Notes under the pieces: generated by a model
Seen by the model: only the letters and a program-made list of their open reading frames with translations
Databases searched by the model: none
What the model was told of the DNA's origin: nothing
In this document: piece after piece, positions 15,768 to 23,709 of the stretch
How the letters are laid out: each line of letters opens with the position of its first letter
Position numbering within the stretch: position 1 is the stretch's first letter
From: Glycomyces sp040645615
GTDB lineage: Bacteria > Actinomycetota > Actinomycetes > Mycobacteriales > Micromonosporaceae
DNA: 64,000 nt
Direction: 5' to 3'
Assembly: GCF_040645615.1 (NCBI RefSeq)
Contig: NZ_JBEYYO010000020.1
Location: 1 to 64,000 of the forward strand
Made by a program: the position numbers and the translations under genes

Positions 15768-17915
15768 ATGCCCCCGAGACAACCAGCGCGGCCGGCCCCA
15801 CGGTCTACCAAGGCGCCCAGCAAGGGTGCGGCCAAGGGCGCTGCCGCGCGCGGCGGGGCCAAAGGCGGGGCCAAGGGTGCCGCGGGCGGCGCCCGCAAGG
15901 CCCAGCCCGCGAAGGCCATGCCCCGCGGCGCGCGCCAGCCGGTCGGGCGGGGGGCGACCTCCGAGCAGCTGCGGCAGCAGCGGCTGACGATGGACCAGCA
16001 GCGGCGCGAACGCGAAGCGCGCTGGTGGGCGATCAACCAGCACGCGATGAAGGACCTGCACTCGCGCCAGCACCACGCCGCGGGCGGCGAGGCGATCGGG
16101 ACGGTCCTCAACGCCGACAGGCGGATGCGGTGGCGGACCTCGCGCGCGGTCGGCGCGATCACTTTACTGATTCTGGCGTTCTTCTTCACCTCGATGGCGA
16201 TCGGTGCCCAGAGCATCGGCATCGCCGTGCTCGCGTTCGCGTGCCTGGCGGGCTGCATCGCGTTCTTCACCGTCGAGCACTCGGCCCGCCGCTTCCCGCA
16301 GCCGGTCCCGGCCCCGCCGCTCATCGGCCAGCACCGGCTCGAAGACCTCATCGTGGAGGACGACCCGAGGCCCGCACCGCCGAAGGACCCCGCCCCGACC
16401 ACGATCGACGCCCTGGACGACATGTTCGAGGCCCCGCCGCGGCCTGAGCCGAAACCGGCTGCGGCGACGGTCGCACAGCCGGAGGCGAAGGCGACGCCGG
16501 TCGAGCGACCGGAAGCGCAGACCGAGACGCGGGCGGCATCGGTCGCGCAGCCGGAAGCGAAGGCCGCGCCGGTCGATACGACGCGGGTCGAAGTGATCGA
16601 CATGCCGCTGGACGAACCGGTGGCGACGGCGGCTGAGCCCGAACCGGCCCCGAGTGCGTCGAGGGGCGAACGGTTCGACATGCCGTTCACGACCGGCCCA
16701 GTCGAGCCGGACTTGTCAGAGGGCGTTCGAACCGCCGCGACGCGGACCGGACCGGAATTGTCTGCGAGCGAGCCGGTCGAGGAAGCGGCCTCGGTCGAAC
16801 CGCTCGACTCGCCGGGCAACCAGCCAGCGGCGAGCACTGCCGGGCCCGGGGCCATGTCCCCGGTCGACCTGCCGCCGGACGAGCCCGCGGTGACCACCGC
16901 CGAAGCGGCGGCCGTTTCCGAACCGGATGCGGTCTCGGTCGAGCCGCTCGACTTGCCCGGCAACCAACCCGCCGCGAGCGCCGCCGGGCCTGGGGCAGTC
17001 GCCCCGGTAGACCTCCCGCTGGACGAGCCCTCGGTGGCCTCGGCCGTTGCGGTCGAGCCGCTCGACTCGCCGGGCAACCAGCCCGCCGCGAGCGCCTCCC
17101 GGCCCGCGACTACCACCCCGGTAGACCTCCCGCTGGACGAACCCCCGGCAACCGCCGAGGCGACCGCCGCCTCCGAAGCGGCCTCGATTGAGCCGCTTGA
17201 CCTGCCGAGCAACCAACCCGCCGCAAGCGCCGCCGAGGCCGATGGCCTGCTCGACCTGCCGCTCGACTCTCCCGCTTCCGAGATCGCCGGGCCCGTCAAC
17301 GGGCACGAGCCGCATTCGAAGCCCGGCGTCAAGTCGCCCGGGCTCTCGTTCTCGATGCCCTCCGATCGGATCGGGGGGTCGATCGGGACGCCCGTGCCGC
17401 CGCTCGATCCGGATCAGGTGCCGCCGAAGGCGCCCGCCGCCGAGGCCCGGGCCGAGCCGCCGCGTCAGCGCGATTCGGCCGAAGGCCGCAACCCGGCGCA
17501 GGACCTGGCCCGGATGCTGCTGTCCGAGGAGGCGCTGGAGGGCACCGACGTCACCGACACCGCCGCGACGCTGATCGTGGCCGACCTTCAGCGGTCGGTC
17601 GAGTTCTACACGGACGCATTGGGACTGCACATCCTCGACCGCACCGACGAGGCCGCGGTCCTGGAGGCCGGGTTCGGGCGGATCCTGTTGTGGGAGCGGC
17701 CCGACGCGCCCACCGGGGAGACCGGGATCATGCACCTGACGTTCGAGGTCGGCGACATCGACACCACGTTCGCGGAGATGAACCAGGCCGGCGTCCAGTT
17801 CCTGCACCTGCCGCGCACCGCGCTGCTGGGCCAGAACTACCAGATGCGGGCCGCGTCCTTCCGCGACCCGGACGGCCACGGACTCGCCATCACCGAGCAC
17901 CGGGAGCGCGACTAA
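15768..17915 (+). CDS. Membrane-anchored, repeat-rich protein with C-terminal VOC (glyoxalase-fold) domain
   Basis: A 715-residue protein (from ATG 15768). Residues 1-60 are rich in Pro, Lys, Ala and Gly, and two hydrophobic segments lie at about residues 130-150 and 155-175 (AITLLILAFFF, IGIAVLAFACLAGC). A long acidic Pro/Ala/Glu region holds four copies of a motif VEPLD-PGNQPAAS...PVDLPLDEP at residues 343-505. A complete VOC domain follows (about 590-715; ATLIVADLQRSVEFYTDALGL and RDPDGHGLAITEH). VOC domains bind small ligands or metals in glyoxalases and resistance proteins; fusion to a membrane anchor and long linker is unusual. In-frame starts at TTG 15729 (leaderless), GTG 15759 and ATG 15768 are all possible. 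It precedes the SCO2521-type gene by 12 nt. Confidence 0.75.
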   Translation: MPPRQPARPAPRSTKAPSKGAAKGAAARGGAKGGAKGAAGGARKAQPAKAMPRGARQPVGRGATSEQLRQQRLTMDQQRREREARWWAINQHAMKDLHSRQHHAAGGEAIGTVLNADRRMRWRTSRAVGAITLLILAFFFTSMAIGAQSIGIAVLAFACLAGCIAFFTVEHSARRFPQPVPAPPLIGQHRLEDLIVEDDPRPAPPKDPAPTTIDALDDMFEAPPRPEPKPAAATVAQPEAKATPVERPEAQTETRAASVAQPEAKAAPVDTTRVEVIDMPLDEPVATAAEPEPAPSASRGERFDMPFTTGPVEPDLSEGVRTAATRTGPELSASEPVEEAASVEPLDSPGNQPAASTAGPGAMSPVDLPPDEPAVTTAEAAAVSEPDAVSVEPLDLPGNQPAASAAGPGAVAPVDLPLDEPSVASAVAVEPLDSPGNQPAASASRPATTTPVDLPLDEPPATAEATAASEAASIEPLDLPSNQPAASAAEADGLLDLPLDSPASEIAGPVNGHEPHSKPGVKSPGLSFSMPSDRIGGSIGTPVPPLDPDQVPPKAPAAEARAEPPRQRDSAEGRNPAQDLARMLLSEEALEGTDVTDTAATLIVADLQRSVEFYTDALGLHILDRTDEAAVLEAGFGRILLWERPDAPTGETGIMHLTFEVGDIDTTFAEMNQAGVQFLHLPRTALLGQNYQMRAASFRDPDGHGLAITEHRERD
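16794..17280 (+). repeat. Four imperfect intragenic repeats encoding VEPLD-PGNQPAAS...PVDLPLDEP
   Basis: Repeat units begin at about 16794, 16938, 17052 and 17187, with spacing of 38-48 codons. They share encoded cores VEPLD(S/L)PGNQPAAS and PVDLPLDEP, and the fourth copy has decayed. Shared bases outside wobble positions suggest recent internal duplication in the linker of the VOC-domain protein. Confidence 0.85.
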
Positions 17916-17927
17916 GGAGTGAGGCCC

Positions 17928-18929
17928 ATGCTCATCGTCGGTGAGATCCACACCGCGCTGCTGCCGCACTCGCGGCCGCTCACGGCCGAGGAGGCGCGCG
18001 CGGCCCTGTCGCTGGCGGTCGGTGAGACCGTGGTGCAGTGGGCCAGGCCCGTCGCGCACACCGCCTCGCCGACGCTCCTGCACGGCGTGGACTGCCGACT
18101 CCCGTTGGGGGCCAAGCCCGAGAAGCGGCACGCCGACAAGGGCGCGAGCACGGTCAGGGCCGTCGGGACCGTGTGCTCGCGCGCGGTCCTCACCGGCGGG
18201 CACCTGCTCCAGGGCTCGGCCTGGACGACCGTCGCCGCACCCGAGCAGCCGAGGCGCATGCCCTGGTCGCACTACCTCGCCCACCCCGGGACGCTGGAGA
18301 CCATCGGGAACTTCGAGGCCCGCCGCCTCGCCGAGGGGTTCCTCCTGGCCGAGGGCCGCCGCGACCGCACCGGCCTGGTCGACACGGCCGCGATCGCCCG
18401 GCATTCGATCCACGACGTGCTCTCCCGGCCCGTGCTCGACCAGCGGCCACCCATCAAGACCGGCTCGACCCGGCTGCGCTGGGCCGCGATCGCCGACGCC
18501 GGGTCCGGACGAGCCGTCGCGTTCCGCCTGGTCGGCAACGACCGGCGGCGCATGAGCCTCGTGACCGGACTGTGCGAACCCGAGCAGATCGCCGCGGCCG
18601 CCGAAGACCTCGCCGTCCACGACTGGCTCCTGACGGCCGTGTCGGCGCGGATCGCCCTGGCGCGCATCGGCGACGACCCGCGGCACACGCTGCGCACCCT
18701 GCGGCCGGTCGTGGACCACCTGCTGCACCTGTGGTCGTCGGGCACCCGCACCTCGCAGGACCTCGAATTCATGTGGGACCAGCTCGAACGCAGGCCCGGA
18801 CTGACCCGGCAGTGGACGACCATGACCGAACGCGTACGGTCCCAGATCGACTACGGCGCAGCCGATCTGGCCGCGAAGATGCTCGACCTGATGGAAGAGC
18901 GCCAAAGGCAGTCGGGCGGGCCGTACTAG
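17928..18929 (+). CDS. SCO2521-family protein (function unknown)
   Basis: A 333-residue protein that I recognise as the SCO2521 type, part of a conserved actinobacterial set of unknown function. The N-terminus MLIVGEIHTALLPHSRPL, the VDCRLPLGAKPEKRH segment and the C-terminal helix MLDLMEERQRQ are visible; I see no catalytic motif and no membrane segment. ATG 17928 has AAGGAG 8 nt upstream. It reads with the VOC-domain gene and ends convergently on the SCO2522-type gene, the two stop codons sharing the palindrome CTAG (18926-18929). Family assignment is from memory of the family, supported by all three partner genes being adjacent. Confidence 0.75.
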   Translation: MLIVGEIHTALLPHSRPLTAEEARAALSLAVGETVVQWARPVAHTASPTLLHGVDCRLPLGAKPEKRHADKGASTVRAVGTVCSRAVLTGGHLLQGSAWTTVAAPEQPRRMPWSHYLAHPGTLETIGNFEARRLAEGFLLAEGRRDRTGLVDTAAIARHSIHDVLSRPVLDQRPPIKTGSTRLRWAAIADAGSGRAVAFRLVGNDRRRMSLVTGLCEPEQIAAAAEDLAVHDWLLTAVSARIALARIGDDPRHTLRTLRPVVDHLLHLWSSGTRTSQDLEFMWDQLERRPGLTRQWTTMTERVRSQIDYGAADLAAKMLDLMEERQRQSGGPY

Positions 18930-19924
18930 AAGGGGCCTTGGAAGATGTAGGTCATCCGGTCCACGAGCTCCTCAGGGAGCGCGACTCCCTCGATCTCGGC
19001 GCTGCGGCGGATCGACTCGATCGCGCCCGGGTCGGGGCGCACCGAACCGCAGATCACCCGCACCGCGTGCTCGACCTCCAGGAAAGAGCCCGACAGGACC
19101 GAGACGGTGCGGTAGGCCGGGAACGGGAAGGCCTTCGGCTCCAGTTGCAGGATCGAGGGCATCGAGGACCACTCGCCGGGGAAGCGCTCGCCGCCCGGGT
19201 GGGCCGGGTCGTGGCTGTGCTCGGCCGGGACCAGCTGGTCCTCCAGTTCGGGCACCCCGATGCGGCGGCCCTGGTTGCGCAGCACTCCGAGGCGGATCAG
19301 CTGCCACACCGCGGCGAGCATCGGGCACGACCAGCGGCGGCCGTTCTTGCCTTCGTTCCACAGCTCCACGTCGAGGAACACCGAGTGCTCGCGCCGCGCG
19401 TTCTGGTCGGGCGGGCGCCACAGCAGCGGCGCGCCCATCGCGATCCCGCGGGGCTTGGGCGAGGGCACGCCGTTGGAGAGCCACCCCGAGTCCGACACGG
19501 GCGGACGCGAACCGGTGGTCCCGGCGGGCGGCTCGAACACGATCCGGCCCGCCACCAGGGCGGCCAGGTCGAGCGAGTCCATAGTCGCGCAGGCCGACTC
19601 GCGCGCGAGGTAGTCGATGCGCAGGCCCGCGTCCTTCGCGGCGTCGCTCAAGACGGCGATGAGCTTCTCGGGGGCGGGCAGGTTGTCGTGGAAGTAGTCG
19701 TCCACGAGGTAGCAGGTGCTGACGCGGGGCTTGCGGCCGCCCAGGCGGGCGGCGAGTGCGGCGGTGGTGCCCTCGACCCAGGCGGCCGCGGCGGCCATCT
19801 CCTCGCGGAGCGCGTCGGGGCGGGCCAGGTCCTCGGCGTAGAGGTGGCCGACCTCGATCGAGAGGTGGGACATGCCGAACCGCTCGGTGCGCTGCTTCGC
19901 GCTGGCCTCTTCGTAGGTCATCAT
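18926..19924 (-). CDS. SCO2522-family protein (function unknown)
   Basis: A 332-residue protein of the SCO2522 type. It has FGMSHLSIEVGHLYAEDL near residue 16, a YLVDDYF acidic stretch near 72, SVFLDVELWNEGKNGRRWSCPMLAAVW in the middle (two segments), and ends with YIFQGPF. No known catalytic motif is recognised. Its ATG overlaps the stop of the P-loop gene by 4 bp (19921-19924), so it is probably translated coupled to it. MSHLSIEV, 17 codons in, is an alternative start. Confidence 0.75.
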   Translation of the reverse strand: MMTYEEASAKQRTERFGMSHLSIEVGHLYAEDLARPDALREEMAAAAAWVEGTTAALAARLGGRKPRVSTCYLVDDYFHDNLPAPEKLIAVLSDAAKDAGLRIDYLARESACATMDSLDLAALVAGRIVFEPPAGTTGSRPPVSDSGWLSNGVPSPKPRGIAMGAPLLWRPPDQNARREHSVFLDVELWNEGKNGRRWSCPMLAAVWQLIRLGVLRNQGRRIGVPELEDQLVPAEHSHDPAHPGGERFPGEWSSMPSILQLEPKAFPFPAYRTVSVLSGSFLEVEHAVRVICGSVRPDPGAIESIRRSAEIEGVALPEELVDRMTYIFQGPF

Positions 19925-20871
19925 TCGATCCCCCGCGCGATCGCCTCCAGGCCGGGCGCGAACAGCTCCTCGGAGGACTTCACCGCCAGGTCGACGAACG
20001 CCTTCGCGGTGGCGAGGTTGGCGATGTCGAGGTTGCCGGTGTCGTCGTCGGTGATGATCTGCTCGCGCCACTGGAGGACCGGGTCGAGCGGGACCGAGCC
20101 GAGCAGGTTCATGCGGCCGAGCTTGCGCTTGGCGGCCATCTGGTGGAGGTCGGCGTCGATCTTGCGCAGCCAGCTCACCTGGGTGGGCTTGAGGCCTTCG
20201 AGGTCGTCGCCGTCGGGGTTGACGACCGCGGTGCGCACGTAGCGGATCGAGGCGAGGAACTTGCGCTGGAAGTTCTGATCGAAGATCTTGGAGGTCTCGA
20301 CCAGGCCCCGCTCGCCGTAGACGAGCGAGTGGGCGGCGAGCACGTGCTGCTGGGTCCAGCGGTGGTAGACGATCCAGCGCCACGGCAGGTTCGCCAGTTC
20401 GGGGCGGGCGGTGGCCGACATGACCATCTCGGTGGCGTGCGAGCGGCCCGCCGAGAGGTCGACGATGACGAGGTCGAATTCGCGCGAGAGCTCCAGGAGC
20501 AGGTTCACGCAGCGGTCCACTGTGTACTCGTCGCCGGGGAACTCCGAGCCGTCCGAGTCGCCGGGGCACAGCACCAGGTCGCCCGCGCCGTCGGGGCGGG
20601 CCTGGAGTTCGGGGCGGTCGCTCTCGGCCCACACCGAGTGGCGCTCGGCCTCGGAGTCGGCCCCTTGCAGGTAGTCGTGGATGCCTTGGCCGGGGGTGCC
20701 GTGGCGCAGTTCCTCGATGTCGAAGATCGCCCCGGCAGTGGGGGAACCGAAATCGAAGTCCACATAGCACACGTTCGCGCCTTGGAGCGAACGGCGGTAG
20801 GCGAGGTTGCAGGAGCTGACCGACCGGCCCGTGCCCCCTTTGTCGGAGGTCGCGAACAGCAGCATCGTCAC
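19921..20871 (-). CDS. SCO2523-family variant P-loop protein (ParA/MinD-like)
   Basis: A 316-residue ParA/MinD-like P-loop protein. The deviant Walker A reads ATSDKGGTGRSV at about residues 7-18: the signature Lys of KGG is present, but the usual Lys before Ser is Arg. VCYVDFDFGSPTAG follows (the switch I/Walker A' position), and FDLVIVDLSAGRSH near 150 corresponds to Walker B. Nucleotide binding or hydrolysis may be altered. GTG 20871 overlaps the SCO2524-type stop as GTGA; ATG 20865 is an equally possible start. It is the middle of a three-gene coupled unit (SCO2524-, 2523-, 2522-type). Confidence 0.8.
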   Translation of the reverse strand: MTMLLFATSDKGGTGRSVSSCNLAYRRSLQGANVCYVDFDFGSPTAGAIFDIEELRHGTPGQGIHDYLQGADSEAERHSVWAESDRPELQARPDGAGDLVLCPGDSDGSEFPGDEYTVDRCVNLLLELSREFDLVIVDLSAGRSHATEMVMSATARPELANLPWRWIVYHRWTQQHVLAAHSLVYGERGLVETSKIFDQNFQRKFLASIRYVRTAVVNPDGDDLEGLKPTQVSWLRKIDADLHQMAAKRKLGRMNLLGSVPLDPVLQWREQIITDDDTGNLDIANLATAKAFVDLAVKSSEELFAPGLEAIARGIE

Positions 20872-22733
20872 ACCCCGGTCTCGGCGTCGCGCCCGGCCTC
20901 GATGAGCCGGTCGAGGTCGATGAGGGCCTTCACCCCGAGCGCGAACGCGGTGCTCGGACGCTCGTCCACGATGTCCTTGGCGTGGCGGATGGTCTTGCCG
21001 ACCGAGCCGATCTCGCGCGCCAGCGCGGGCCCGGCGGTGCCCGAGCCCCTCAGGAGTTCCTGGTCGTAGACGTGTTCGGCTTCGACGAGGAGTTCGTGGG
21101 CGAGGTTCTCCAGGTTGCGGGAGCGGGCGGGTTCGGCGGAGGCGAACTGGGCCGCGAGCACCAGGGACTCGACCACGCGGATCGTGAAGTGCCAGGACGG
21201 GTCCTCGAACCAGTTGGGGATCTCGCCGAAGACCTGGCTGGGCTGGTCCCACAGGCGGGCGGCGGCGCCGTCGCGGATGCGCCTGCGCGAGAGGTGGTCC
21301 CAGACCTGGTCGGCCACTTCGAGCAGTTCGGCGCGGGCCTCGATGGTGACCAGGAGTCCGGCGGCGTCGTAGAGGCGCTTGAGGAGCAGGGGCGCGAAGT
21401 CGACCATGTTCCAGACCATGGCCGGGCCGTCGAGCTTCTCGATGCCTTCGAGTTCGGCCTTGACGCCGGGGAAGTGGGTCTCGATCGAGCGATCGCCGGC
21501 CAGGGCGCGGCGGGTGATGCGGCCGCGGTTGGCGAGCTCGATGAGCACGTCGCCGAGGCGGATCAGATCGTCGTCGCCGCCGCGGCGGGCGCCGAAGCTG
21601 CCGGTGGCCACGGCGCAGACCAGAAGGCTGTAGTAGTCGTATTCGAGGCCGTCGGTGGTGCGCCAGGGGACGTCTTCGAGGGGCCATTTGGAGCCGCCGC
21701 CGAAGGAGGCGACCATGGCCCAGTAGCGGCGGGTGACGTCAAGGCGCAGCTGGAGGGACTGCGCGAGGCGCTGCTCCTCTTCGGTGAGGAGGTTGCGGCG
21801 CATGACCCTCGCGGAGAAGAGGGTGTTGATCGCTTCGAGGGCGACCACGGTGAAGTAGAGGTAGGGGGCGTCCTGGGCGCGGCCGGTGCGCTGGGTGGAG
21901 GTGTCGGAGACGTCGGGGATGTCGGGGGCCTTCTCCACGACCGACCAGGACCAGCCGATCTCGAAGAGCTTGGTGGGCGCCTCGACGCCCGCGTGGCCAC
22001 CCGAGCCCACGGTGATGTTGCGCAGCGAGGCGATGATCTCCTCGGAGGAGTCGCGGAAGCGGCGCACGATCTTGCGGTCGGGCTGGCCGTCGACGTTGAT
22101 GAGGGCGATGAGCTGGCGGCCGAACTCGTCGCCCGCGTCGAAGGTGGACACGGCGAAGGAGCGCAGCAGGCCGGTGATCGCGCCGAGGAGACGGCGGTGG
22201 ACGGTGCGCTCGACCGATTCGAGCTCCTCGATGAGGTCGAGGCGGCCCATGCGGTCGACGGTGGGCGCGAAGTCGGCGAGGAAGGACAGCGCGGTGAGGC
22301 TCAAGGGGATCGAGAGCGCGAAGCCCTCGGTGACGTCGACGGCGCGCTGGTCGGGGTGGGCGGTCTGGGAGCGGTCGACGCGGTGCATGTTGGAGCCGCC
22401 GGAGTAGACCGGGACGCCTTCGGCGTCGACGTGTCGGTCCATGTAGTCCTTGATCAGGCGCATGATGCGGATCGGGATCTCCACGGCGTCACCGAGGCCG
22501 TTGAGCGCGTTCAGGACCGCGTCGCTGGTGGCGTCGGGGTCGGCGTAGCGCAGGTCGGGGAGCTCCTGGGCGGGGTAGAGCAGGCACAGCAGCTGCTGGG
22601 CGTCGCCCACGGCGTCGGAGTCGTTGCGGCCGCCCCAGTGCCAGACCTTGCGCTTGGAGCCCTCTTCGACCGGGCGCCAGCTGTAGGCCACCTGGGCCCG
22701 CCAGATGTCGAGGAGCTGTTGCCGAGGCTGCAT
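20868..22733 (-). CDS. SCO2524-family protein (function unknown)
   Basis: A roughly 621-residue, mostly helical soluble protein starting MQPRQQLLDIWRAQ. Recognisable stretches are RKVWHWGGRNDSDAVGDAQQLL near residue 30 (read as segments), an IMRLIKDYMDRHVD helix and SGGSNMHRVDRS. I recognise it as the SCO2524 type by the N-terminus and its partners; no catalytic motif is evident. ATG 22733 was chosen, while GTG 22739 has better ribosome-binding spacing (GGTGG) and would add two residues. It is the first gene of the coupled minus-strand unit ending at 18926. Confidence 0.75.
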   Translation of the reverse strand: MQPRQQLLDIWRAQVAYSWRPVEEGSKRKVWHWGGRNDSDAVGDAQQLLCLLYPAQELPDLRYADPDATSDAVLNALNGLGDAVEIPIRIMRLIKDYMDRHVDAEGVPVYSGGSNMHRVDRSQTAHPDQRAVDVTEGFALSIPLSLTALSFLADFAPTVDRMGRLDLIEELESVERTVHRRLLGAITGLLRSFAVSTFDAGDEFGRQLIALINVDGQPDRKIVRRFRDSSEEIIASLRNITVGSGGHAGVEAPTKLFEIGWSWSVVEKAPDIPDVSDTSTQRTGRAQDAPYLYFTVVALEAINTLFSARVMRRNLLTEEEQRLAQSLQLRLDVTRRYWAMVASFGGGSKWPLEDVPWRTTDGLEYDYYSLLVCAVATGSFGARRGGDDDLIRLGDVLIELANRGRITRRALAGDRSIETHFPGVKAELEGIEKLDGPAMVWNMVDFAPLLLKRLYDAAGLLVTIEARAELLEVADQVWDHLSRRRIRDGAAARLWDQPSQVFGEIPNWFEDPSWHFTIRVVESLVLAAQFASAEPARSRNLENLAHELLVEAEHVYDQELLRGSGTAGPALAREIGSVGKTIRHAKDIVDERPSTAFALGVKALIDLDRLIEAGRDAETGV

Positions 22734-22940
22734 CTTCACTGGTGACCACCGCCGAATGCGCTCATGACCGAATCGGACAGCTTTCACTATGGCATGCGGA
22801 TGCGACACGAACCGACTCGCAGAACGTGTTTTGTCGCTTACCCGACAGTTCGAAGGCGTCCGTTCGGGCCCCGACAGGCGTCATATCAGTGGGGGCGGCA
22901 AACCGGGTGAACCGGTTCCCTACGGACACAAGGAGTCGAG

Positions 22941-23180
22941 ATGGTTGAAATGATCTTGGCGGGCCTGATCATAGGCGCCGTGGCGACGCTCGCGATCATC
23001 TCCGCCGTCCGCGACCGCGGCCGCCGCAAGGAGACCCGCAGGGCCGAAACGGCGGGCCCTGGCCGGTCGGAGCCGATCCCGAGCGGCTGGACGGAGATCG
23101 AGCGGAAGCCGCCGACACAGCGCAACGGGAACGAGACGAACGCGGAGCCGTGCGCGGGCGGGCGTTCGGGGCCTGCTTAG
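22941..23180 (+). CDS. Small single-pass membrane protein
   Basis: A 79-residue protein with one N-terminal transmembrane segment (about residues 3-22, MILAGLIIGAVATLAIISAV), then a basic stretch RDRGRRKETRR and a polar tail, so a cytoplasmic tail is expected. AAGGAG lies 7 nt before the ATG. A 10-bp palindrome GAACCGGTTC at 22909-22918 sits about 30 bp upstream and could be an operator. It is not matched to a known family. Confidence 0.7.
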   Translation: MVEMILAGLIIGAVATLAIISAVRDRGRRKETRRAETAGPGRSEPIPSGWTEIERKPPTQRNGNETNAEPCAGGRSGPA

Positions 23181-23286
23181 GACGGGTTCACGAACCCTCG
23201 CCGTGTCGCCCGGTCCGGCCCCGGGAGCGGGCGGACGCTGTCGGGCCCGGCCGCTTCGCCGTCCGCCCCACCGAGTCGGACGCCGC

Positions 23287-23709
23287 TCAGCGTTTCGGAG
23301 GCCTGCTGAGTTGGCGTTTCACCGACCAGCAGTAGGCCCACACCAGCGCGAACACGATCCCGGCCGCGCCGAGGGCCCAGTGGAGGGGCCAGCAAGCGAT
23401 CACCGCGACCTGGAGCACCGCGCCCGCGGGCCAGATCCACGGGCGTTTCGCCATGCCCGCCAAGGCGATGCAGGCGACCACCAAGACCACGATGACCACC
23501 GTGGTGGGGCCGGGGTCGTCCAGGAGCATCCGCATCGGCACGATCGCCATGAGCAGCGCCAGCGCCTCGAAGCTGAGGGCCATCGCCGCGAGACTGCGGG
23601 CCGCACGGGCCGGGTCCCGCAGGCCTGAGCGGTTCGGGTCCGGTTCGCTCCAAGGGGCCTCGGCCTCTTCGGGTTCGGGCTCCTCGTGCGCGGGGTTCCG
23701 GTCAGCCAC
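23287..23709 (-). CDS. DUF4233 membrane protein
   Basis: A 140-residue protein with a polar acidic N-terminus (about 35 residues) and four hydrophobic segments (SLAAMALSFEALALLMAIV, TVVIVVLVVACIALAGM, AGAVLQVAVIACWPLHW, AAGIVFALVWAYCW). This is the DUF4233 family, found next to folC across actinobacteria. The GTG start overlaps the folC stop by 8 bp. Function unknown; a link to folate or wall physiology is only contextual. Confidence 0.88.
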   Translation of the reverse strand: MADRNPAHEEPEPEEAEAPWSEPDPNRSGLRDPARAARSLAAMALSFEALALLMAIVPMRMLLDDPGPTTVVIVVLVVACIALAGMAKRPWIWPAGAVLQVAVIACWPLHWALGAAGIVFALVWAYCWSVKRQLSRPPKR

